A stretch of DNA of 64,000 nt from Phoronis australis (lineage: Eukaryota > Phoronida > Phoronidae): NCBI GenBank assembly GCA_002633005.1, contig NMRA01000574.1, forward strand, positions 32,967 to 96,966, written 5' to 3'. Shown one piece after another: positions 1 to 8,600 of the stretch. The notes under the pieces are model-generated. The model was not told where the DNA came from and did no database searches. It was given only the letters and a program-made list of their open reading frames with translations. Position numbers and translations under genes: made by a program. Every line of letters begins with the position of its first letter. The stretch's first letter is position 1.

Positions 1-177
1 GAACATTGAAGCCACGAGTCTCAGAGATGACTCACTTAGATTCTACAGTCAGTGTGGCAAAGGACTCCGTAGTGTATAGACCTATTTACTAGTATTTCCG
101 TATTATATGTAGCTATCATCTCTTCAACGAGCAATATATGTGTTATACCAATTTACTGTGTTATCACCTACATAACA
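1..177 (+). repeat. 5' LTR (3' portion only)
   Basis: Aligns without gaps to 3295-3471. Its first 38 bases (matching 3257-3294) would lie outside the window. It ends in AACA where the 3' LTR ends in CACA. The seven differences are five transitions and two transversions. Confidence 0.9.
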
Positions 178-197
178 ATTGCCGACAAGGATAAAGC
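178..197 (+). other. Probable primer-binding-site position
   Basis: This is the stretch directly after the 5' LTR, where a tRNA primer would pair. It reads ATTGCCGACAAGG, close to the TTGGCGAC-type start seen in many gypsy elements but with a changed base. The position supports the call; the tRNA is not assigned. Confidence 0.4.
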
Positions 198-208
198 AGA
201 ACTTCATA

Positions 209-1203
209 ATGGCTCAACATTTTCACGTGCCTGTACCGCCAACTTACTGGCCCACTGGACTGGACACTCCATCTCTCAAGTTTGAACAGTTCCTTGAAAT
301 GCTAGAGGACTACTTCGTATTAACGTATGCTAACCAAAAGGAAGGCAACCACCTCTCGCATCAACAAAAAATATGCTGTTTCAATCGTTTTTGGGACCTA
401 CGGCTATTGCCCAATTGGATGCACATCCAAATGGCAAAATGTACAAATCAGCCGATACTACATATACAGCATATGTGACGGTGACCAAGGAGGTTTTCGA
501 CCAACCAGTAAATCGGGTAAGGGCGCATTTCGATTTTGACAATAGATTTCAGTTACCGAATGAGTCTGTCTCCGAATTCCTGCAAGCACTGCGCTCACTA
601 CAGAGCGATTGTGACTTTAAGGGAAACCCGGATTACTTTGTGGCTATCCGGTTTGTTCAGGGATTGTACAACAAAGAGGTTCAAACTCACATTCTTCACG
701 AGAAGGGCATTGATTTTGCTCGTTTTATTGACATTGCCAAGAATGAGGAGAGTACCCAGCAAACCTCCAAAGTATTAAGTGGACAGCATGGTGTTACTCA
801 TCCTCACGTGGCTGCAGTTACAAGAAGGCCCCACTCCCATATTGGCCACAAACCACAGCAGCATCATCCGAGACAGCTCCCTAAACAAAAACATCCTACT
901 CCACAAAGTAAAACCTCTTATCGCTATGGTTCCAAGGATCATCTGGCTAATAGCCGGGAGTGCCCAGCCATAAAAGCTACATGTCGTAACTGTCACAGAA
1001 CTGGACGTTATGACTGCTGTTGTATGCAGAAAGGCTCCAGTGGTAAACAAATAAACACCATCATTCGGGTTAATACCACAGCCCCTGGCAAGGATGATTT
1101 TACACATGATCTCCAATTAGTCACTCCTGCTGGTGTTTTGATTCATGTGTCCGCTGTTGTTGACACCCAGTCTGACCTGACGTGTTCCCTACTGGCTTTA
1201 TAA
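209..1203 (+). pseudogene. Broken gag (capsid/nucleocapsid) and protease start of the retrotransposon
   Basis: The reading frame opens at the ATG at 209 (MAQHFHVPVPP). It is disrupted by a frameshift near 365-375, after which the frame used from 373 continues to 1203. The middle part resembles retrotransposon gag (phrases such as FLGPTAIAQLDAHPNG and ESVSEFLQALRSL). Near 930-1020 there are two degraded zinc-knuckle-like clusters, the second reading CRNCHRTGRYDCCC. The downstream part reaches an aspartic protease motif in which the expected D-T-G triplet reads D-T-Q (VDTQSDLT), followed at once by tandem TAA stops at 1201-1206. The product would be neither a full gag nor an active protease. 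Confidence 0.8.
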
Positions 1204-1219
1204 TAAATCATTTAAAGCC

Positions 1220-3183
1220 TTGCTATTGAAACCCATGGATACTGAAGTCAACAATTTTGATGATACTAGAATTAAAGGCATGCGAGGTCACTTTTCTACT
1301 ATGGTGCATCAAGGAGATCGATCTGCTACACTCACAATCTACGTTACTCCCAACCAGATTTCTTGGACCATTTTGCTGAGATGTCCGAGCCACTACGTGC
1401 CCTCACACGAAACAATGTAAAGTTTGTGTGGTCTGCACAGTGCCAACAGGCATTTGACACACTAAAAGCCATGCCGTGTCAGAACTTGGAATTACACACC
1501 TTTTTGACCTTACATGCGACATCATCCTCTCCACTGACGCGTCTGATGTCAACCTTGGTGCTGTGCTGTCACAAATCCAAAACGGAAAGGAAGTGCCCAT
1601 TCTGTTTGGCAGCAAAACGCTCGATGAGCGCCAGCGCTCCTACGCAGTAAATGAGCGTGAAGCTCTTGCCGTCGTTCACTTCTCGGAGTACTGAGAGAAG
1701 TTCTTGCTAGGACGACATTTCACAATTCGCACAGACCACTCAGCACTTACGTCAATGCTGAGTCAAACCGGCACAGGCAGAAAACGCGGTAAAGTCATCC
1801 ATTGGAATGACCGCCTTGCCGCTTCCAATTATACCCTAGAGTACAGAAAAGGACAAGACAATGTTCCCGCTGACTATTTCAGTCGCTTAACTACAAAAAT
1901 TGATGAGGTCACTGGGGTCAATGACCCCACCGTCAAAGCTATCATCACTACTGCGAGTAATGACGGTTTTTCACTAGACGCCATTTGGTCTGCCTGCAAC
2001 AAAGACCCCACTTACGAACTGCTCACAAGTTACGTACGCAATGGATGGCCTTCCAGAACAAACCTGTCTCCGGCTCTACAACGTTTCTACCAAGTTCGTA
2101 GCGAACTGTCTCTAGAAGATGGTTACTTGGTACGGGACAGCTCTGACACCCCTGCTATTACACGCGTTGTCGTACCTACAAGCCTCCGGCAGAAAATCCT
2201 ACAGATGGCACATGTAGGCCACCCCGGCATTTGCCGGATGAAACACAAACTATGTGAAGCATACTAGTGGCCTGGGATGGATAAAGAGGTGGAACATTCA
2301 GTGCTGCGTGCCAGGATTCAAATAACTCTGCTCCAGCATACCACGTACCCTCGACTGCCATACCACCGCCAACCCAGCCCTGGAAAAAGATCGGCATCGA
2401 CATCACTGGACCTTTTGCCACTGCACCTGCGAACAAACGTTCCATACTAGCTGCCATCGACTACCATTCGTCATTCCCTTCACTCTCAGCACGGGCGATA
2501 TTACCACTGCTACCGTTATCCGCTGGCTGCGCAATCTTCTTTCAACCTTTGGCAACCCGGACATACTTGTATCTGACCATGGCCCATAGTTCACGAGCTA
2601 CGATTTTGAGGTGTTCCTACGCAACGGAGACATTTTCCACGAGGACATTGCAGTCTATCACACACAGCAAAATGGCAAAATTGAAGTTTTCAACTGTTAC
2701 TTAAAGAATGGCATACAAATCAAGAGTGACGACATTCCGTGGGACCAACACCTAGAGAATTTACTGGTTCATTTTCAGGCTACATGTGCTTCGCCGCCGA
2801 CTGACAATAGCCCAGCTGAACGCTTCTTTAACTGCAAATTTCGACTTGCCTACGAAGTCGTTTGGACCCCTCATGGAGGGGAGCGCATTCCAGTCTTCTC
2901 TGAGGAGAAGCGCGAGTCCGCTCGCCCAAAACCTACACCAGTGACACACAGAGGACCCTACAAAACTGGCGATTCCGTACGCATGAAGAAACCGCATACT
3001 CCCAAGGGATCGTCACCATGGTCAACGCCTCTCAAAGTTGTCGACTGCATTGGCAACTGGACGTATCGCCTTTCAGATAGTCAGCTCTGGAATGCCCGCC
3101 ACATGCGAAAGGTTTTCGAGGAGGCACTCGCTACGTGCTACAACTTTGCATGTTACCATGACCATTGTGACGTGCCCCGGTGA
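1220..3183 (+). pseudogene. Broken pol: RT tail, RNase H and integrase remnants
   Basis: After the protease remnant the sequence jumps to the end of the RT/connection region (about 1360-1480, EMSEPLRALTRNN). The RT palm with its Y-x-D-D motif is absent, so most of the RT is deleted. RNase H follows (about 1476-1900): STDASDVNLGAVLSQ, then ERQRSYAVNEREALAVV, then RTDHSALTSML, broken by a TGA at 1692. The integrase zinc-binding region is near 2190-2265, ending in a TAG. The integrase core shows the three acidic positions: D in DITGPF near 2400, D in VSDHGP near 2575, and E in NGKIEVFN near 2680, with a TAG at 2587. A basic C-terminal region ends near 3180. The element is an inactive relic. Confidence 0.85.
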
Positions 3184-3239
3184 TTGTCCCGCCCCAACAG
3201 AGGACTGCTACCAACTCGATTTCTGCACTAACATTTGAT

Positions 3240-3252
3240 GAGTGGGGGGAGG
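3240..3252 (+). other. Polypurine tract of the retrotransposon
   Basis: A purine run (GAGTGGGGGGAGG region) lies immediately 5' of the 3' LTR, where plus-strand priming would start. Confidence 0.65.
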
Positions 3253-3256
3253 TTGG

Positions 3257-3471
3257 TGTGCCGACCACACGCCATTAGAAGGTGTGCCAACCACGAACAT
3301 TGAAGTCACGAGTCTCAGAGATGACTCATTTAGATTCTACAGTCAGTGTGGCAAAGGACTCCGTAGTGTATAGTCCTATTTACTAGTATTTCCGTATTAT
3401 ATGTGGCTATTATCTCTTCAACGAGCAATATATGTGTTATACCAATTTACTGCGTTATCACCTACATCACA
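3257..3471 (+). repeat. 3' LTR, complete (about 215 bp)
   Basis: It begins TGTGCC and ends CATCACA, giving the usual TG..CA ends (TGTG/CACA inverted ends). It contains a short internal repeat of TGTGCC-ACCAC at 3257 and 3283. The 5' limit is inferred from the polypurine tract because the upstream LTR is cut by the window. Confidence 0.8.
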
Positions 3472-5522
3472 AAGACCACACAAATCAACTAAATAGTGCT
3501 TACAGATACTCTAGACAACATAAAAACGTATTGCATTCGTTATTAATTCAGCTCCAATAGAAATAAATTGTTATGTGTATTACACCCAACTTCGATGTGC
3601 ATAGACGTTTTCAATGAGGTTGTGTACGTAAAACGCTAAGAACCCAGCATCAGTTATCTCCCTGTATTTTATTGCTTTGGCCTTACAAAACTTGATCGAC
3701 CATGGGAAACTTCAACGCTTGATGTCGCGGGACAGCGCAGAAGCGGAAGTAAGATCGTTCACGACTTTAGGGCACTCACGACTTTAGGACCTCTGACGGT
3801 ACCAGTTAGGCAACAATTAGTCGTAGCCCCCTGGACAGTGGGAGCCTCCTTTGGCCGGTTAGGGGCTACAATACTTCCCATCGCTTTCTGTATGAATTTC
3901 GTCCCGTGTATTTTAAATGGGCGGTAGGCCAAATCCGGTCACCAATCACGAGTTTTCACCTCATCAAAATCACATTCCACACTATCACTTAAAAAACGCT
4001 TACTTTCTTTAGTGATCCTTTCTACCTCTACACATATCTTCAATGAAGATAAGTTACGAGAACTAAGGTGACTTTGACGAAGAATTCCAGCTCCACTTTT
4101 TTGGTCACCGTTGCCTTTTTCACCACGCGCGTGATAACCACAAAGTATTTCAACTGAGTGGGTGGTAACAAGTTTGGTTACTGACCAGGTGGACTTCTCG
4201 TTTGCCCCTGTGTCAGATTCCTGTACGTACAACTTCACGACAGGGTTAGCTTGAGTACACCCAGTGCATGATCTGGTGAACACTCAAGTAAAACTATCTG
4301 CGTTTGGACTAGTGAATAATGTTGGTGGTTATTCTAGAAATTTGGAACAATGAAATTGATTTGATTATCGTCAAGTTGCCGGTGTGAACCCATCTATGAA
4401 AATCCTATACCCTTATCAGCAGGCTTAAATGGTAGCTGACTAGAACAAATTTCTGGGTTTGTGATGTTTTTAGAATATTTTGCTATTGTCTAAATTGTCA
4501 ATAATTTCGTTATTCTCCTTTATTCTTAAACTTTCAGAATTGCCCAATACACTTCTAACATCTGAATCACCTGTCTGGCGATTAGAATCTCAATTCTTCT
4601 TGTCAAGCTTGTGACGATATAAACAGTGTTTACATTAGCCATCAATGGGACTCCAGTGCTCTCAATATGAGTAGCGTTTGTGAGGTGAAAGTGGAGACAA
4701 CAAAGTTAACATTATTGAACTAGAAGTACTTGTTCCAGTTATGTGTAATGTATCCCTGTGTTCGCTCCATCCAGCTGTATGAGTGTTTCAGAAACAGTGG
4801 GGCTTGAGGGTGAAGTGTGAAACTGTGCATGGAGTGCCGTTTTCTTGTTCAGATTCACTTTTCAAGTGATAAATTCCTCCAAATCTCACGAGGGGTAGTT
4901 TAGGTAAAGGAGATAAAGAGGGCTTGGAATTTTCTTCTTTTAAGAGGATTTCTTCTTTTTTGGTTCCGATTTCCTCTTATCTGATTTCTAGTTCCCTTTT
5001 CTTCATCTCTTTTTTATCATTTTCGTGAAAAAATGTTTACTTCAGTTAAATTTTACAACACAAAAATATTTCTATCACACAAGCTTATTTATTTGTGGAA
5101 CGATGCATCATCTGGAAAATTTTCTTTTTTTGCCATTGGTCATTCCAAGCCCAGGATGTAATTGTCAAAGACTTGTAGTTACCTTTTTACTGAGCAATGA
5201 CCTATACAAAACTCACACAACAAAACAAGATAATTATCCTTTGCCATGTTCGACGTTGGTTATCTCTATGCAACTAAGTGCATCAAACCACAGGCACATG
5301 AATATGTCTGAGATAGAAAATGGCTGCATGCCCACCACGTTTTCCCACCGAATTGTTATGTCCTACTGTATGGGTTATTACCAAAGAACTAGCTGTGATT
5401 TAGACCTGTATTGGAGGATAGTTTCCTGTCCTTTAGACTGAAAATAACGTCCGCGGTTAGGGATTTTTATGTAACGGAATTTTCCATCATGTGTTTGATT
5501 TCCATTTTGTTTTTGTGTTAAG
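3472..5522. other. Non-coding DNA upstream of the first visible CFDP1 exon
   Basis: No conserved exon is recognisable. A GC-richer patch at about 3710-3930 contains an ETS-like GCGGAAGTA (near 3743), and a reverse CCAAT (ATTGG on the minus strand) lies near 3940-3950; it looks promoter-like. A 114-codon open frame on the minus strand (3939-4283) matches nothing I recognise. The rest is AT-rich with T-runs near 4930-5030. Confidence 0.5.
3710..3960. promoter_or_regulatory. Promoter-like GC-rich patch (candidate only)
   Basis: Compared with the AT-rich surroundings this stretch has several CpGs, an ETS-type CGGAAGT site, CCGCCC on the minus strand and an inverted CCAAT. It could be the CFDP1 promoter if exon 1 lies between here and 5522, but no exon 1 was found. 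Confidence 0.25.
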
Positions 5523-5643
5523 ATGGTGATGCTGTCAGCGAGGAAGAATTGTCTGGAGATGATGAGAATGGCGACGGGGACAAGACAGGTGTTGGTAAAA
5601 GGGAAAAGAAGAATAAGAAGGCAAAAAGTGTGGAAAGCATAAG
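5523..5643 (+). CDS. CFDP1: CFDP1 acidic/basic exon, copy 1 of an N-bridged duplication
   Basis: The acceptor follows a T-rich tract and AG at 5521-5522; the donor GTGAAC starts at 5644. The first codon is split, with one base coming from the previous exon. It encodes a D/E-rich stretch and then [16 protein letters not shown]. The same exon recurs at 6629-6749 after the N at 6627. Confidence 0.85.
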
Positions 5644-8600
5644 GTGAACCAATGGTTTTAACTGAACTTGTCTTGTTGGTGTATTTGGAAGGTAGTGGAA
5701 GGGCTGTAGAGAGTGGCCACAAACTTCTCAGGAGCAGCTGTACTCAATAGAACTGGAGCATATTAATTTGCTGCTATTAGAAATGTATGATAATAGTGGG
5801 GGTTTGGTGGCGGTCTAGCAATAACACTTGTGTTTCAATCCGTTTTCATTTATTGTCGAACATACTTCGATTCTCTACAAAATCAAGGAAAGTGTGTAAA
5901 TATTATGCACGCTAGCAAGTGGTCACAAGAACTTGTACTATAACTAAGTTTAGAATCTTATTGGAATCCTTAATGGAAGGTGAGGAATGTTGGGAGACCA
6001 ACTTTATGAGAGTATTATGTCCAATTCAATTTACGTTCTTCAGCCAACTTTAGAACAGGGTGAGATGCAGCTTTAAGTCATAACTAACTGTCAGTTGTCA
6101 TCTTCCCTGGTCCAGAAATCACTTTGATATAAGAAAGGCCACAGTTGACCAGTTATCACAATTGTTGACTTAAATCAAAAGTTAGCTGCTTTGACAGATG
6201 GCGGGTTTTGTAGCAGCTTTTTGTTTCATGCACCCAGAATGGTTGCCTTCAGCTGACATTACTGGTATTAAGTGAAAAGTGACTTAAGATGGCGCTATTT
6301 GCATCATTTCAGGAAAAGGAAAGGTTTACTTATGCTAGAGGAGAAGGAGGACAATGTAGACAATGAGGCTGCTGAGGGCGAAGCCTCAGATAGGACGAAC
6401 GGTGATAATGAGGCTGAAATTAGCTTGGACACTCAGGTGAAACTCGAGAAACAGGCGAAACAAGCTGAAAAAGAAAAACAAAAAACAGACGATTTGTGGG
6501 CAAACTTTTTGAAAGACGTTGGAGCTCCAGTAAAACCCAAACCTGTCTCATCCTGTTCTGCATTAGGAGCGCATAGTGTTGTCAGTAAATCATCGGCCAC
6601 GACTGAGTCTCCAGAGGCTACTAAGCNGATGGTGATGCTGTCAGCGAGGAAGAATTGTCTGGAGATGATGAGAATGGCGACGGGGACAAGACAGGTGTTG
6701 GTAAAAGGGAAAAGAAGAATAAGAAGGCAAAAAGTGTGGAAAGCATAAGGTGAACCAATGGTTTTAACTGAACTTGTCTTGTTGGTGTATTTGGAAGGTA
6801 GTGGAAGGGCTGTAGAGAGTGGCCACAAACTTCTCAGGAGCAGCTGTACTCAATAGAACTGGAGCATATTAATTTGCTGCTATTAGAAATGTATGATAAT
6901 AGTGGGGGTTTGGTGGCGGTCTAGCAATAACACTTGTTTCAATCCATTTTCATTTATTGTCGAACATACTTCGATTTTCTACAAAATAAAGGAAAAGTCT
7001 GTAAATATTATGCACGCTAGCAAGTGGTTACAAGAACTTGTACTATAACTAAGTTTAGAATCTTATTGGAATCCTTAATGGAATCCTATCACGGTGAGGA
7101 ATGTTATGAGACCAACTTTATGAGAGTATAATGTCGAAATCAATTTACATTCTTCAGCCAACTTTAGAACAGGGTGAGATGCAGCTTTAAGTCATAACTA
7201 ACTGTCAGTTGTCATCTTCCCAGGTCCAGAAATCACTTTGATTCAAGAAAGGCCACAGTTGACCAGTTGACTTAAATCAAAAGTTAGCTGCTTTGACAGA
7301 TGGCGGGTTTTGTAGCAGCTTTTAGTTTCATGCACCCAGAATGGTTGCCTTCAGCTGACATTGCTGATATTAAGTGAAAACTGACTTAAGATGGCGCTAT
7401 TTGCATCATTTCAGGAAAAGGAAAGGTTTACTTATGCTAGAGGAGAAGGACAACAATGTAGACAATGAGCCTGCTGAGGGCGAAGCCTCAGATAGGACGA
7501 ACGGTGATAATGAGGCTGAAATTAGCTTGGACGCTCAGGTGAAACTCGAGAAACAGGCGAAACAAGCTGAAAAAGAAAAACAAAAAACAGACGATTTGTG
7601 GGCAAACTTTTTGAAAGACGTTGGAGCTCCAGTAAAACCCAAACATGTCTCATCCTGTTCTGCATTAGGAGCGCATAGTGTTGTCAGTAAATCATCGGCC
7701 ACGACTGAGTCTCCAGAGGCTACTAAGCGTTCAACAGAGAAACAGGTTGAGACAAAGAGCCAGAAGGTTACCATTACGAAAGTGTTTGATTTTGCTGGAG
7801 AGGAAGTCAAGTGAGTAATATTTTGATTTCAATAGAATTCTTATAGTCACTTTTTTGTTCTCTGTGTGCTGAAATCATTCTTTAATTTCGAAAGGGTAGC
7901 GCTTAATTTTGAGAGATGTGGTTACAGTGAATATTTAACTTAATTTGCATTAATTTTACGTATTATTTTGTGCTCAGTGATTTAGTAAAGGATAATGAAT
8001 TATCCCATACGCATTGAATCTGTCGAGTGCAATACGGCTATGTAATAATGTTTCCCGTATTCACCTCCCGCACTACTTCAACAGTGACCCCTGACATGGA
8101 AAGTGCAAAAGGTAGGTCAATGTCGACTCGGCGTCTTTAGCTGGTTCGATCATCAAACTTTCCGGATACAGTTGCACCAGTATAAATAACACTCAACATG
8201 CAATCAGGCCCTAAACGTAACATCTGGTACAAAACTGTTAATTATATGACACTTCTGTCTCTGTTTTCAATTGTTAAATATTATATCGCCTGCAACTCAG
8301 GTGTCGATTCCTCGGTAACTGCAATATCAGATGTTGTTATTTAACTATTTTCAGGAGTTTTACAAGTTCAATGCACAATTACCGTTGTTTTCATCTTCGT
8401 TATCTCTTTTCAAGTAATAAAGCGTTACATTTAAAACTTTTTTTTTGCTACAGAAAACTTGCAACCTTACGCACAAGTACATACATATACGATGTAATCT
8501 GCCACGTGAAAAGTCCGAGTGAAGTACTTAAAATCTGCCAAAAAAAATGAAAGAAACTTAGGAATTCGAAGCGTATGGGATAAATACAAAACTTACCTCG

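Larger units (their letters stand above)
1..3471 (+). mobile_element. Defective Ty3/gypsy-type LTR retrotransposon, 5' end cut by window edge
   Basis: Two direct repeats flank the element: 1-177 matches 3295-3471 base for base in length with 7 substitutions that I count by eye (about 96% identity, no indels). Between them, in order, lie gag-like sequence, a protease remnant, the end of the RT region, RNase H, and integrase, which is the Ty3/gypsy order. A purine-rich tract (about 3240-3252) sits just before the 3' LTR. The element is only about 3.5 kb long because most of the reverse transcriptase is missing. At least five frame breaks or stops are visible (frameshift near 370; stops at 1201, 1692, 2265 and 2587), so it cannot be autonomous. 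The element lies upstream of the CFDP1 exons seen here. If the missing first exon is further left, the element sits in CFDP1 intron 1. Confidence 0.93.

Noticed and set aside
3722-3748. ATG with nine codons (MSRDSAEAE) followed by GTAAGA, as CFDP1 exon 1
   Set aside because: It ends in phase 0, whereas the exon at 5523 needs one carried-over base; it also lacks the acidic pattern of CFDP1 exon 1.
5522-7728. Genuine tandem duplication of CFDP1 exons
   Set aside because: Break points coincide with the N, one copy lacks an acceptor, and two other Ns in the window show the same pattern.
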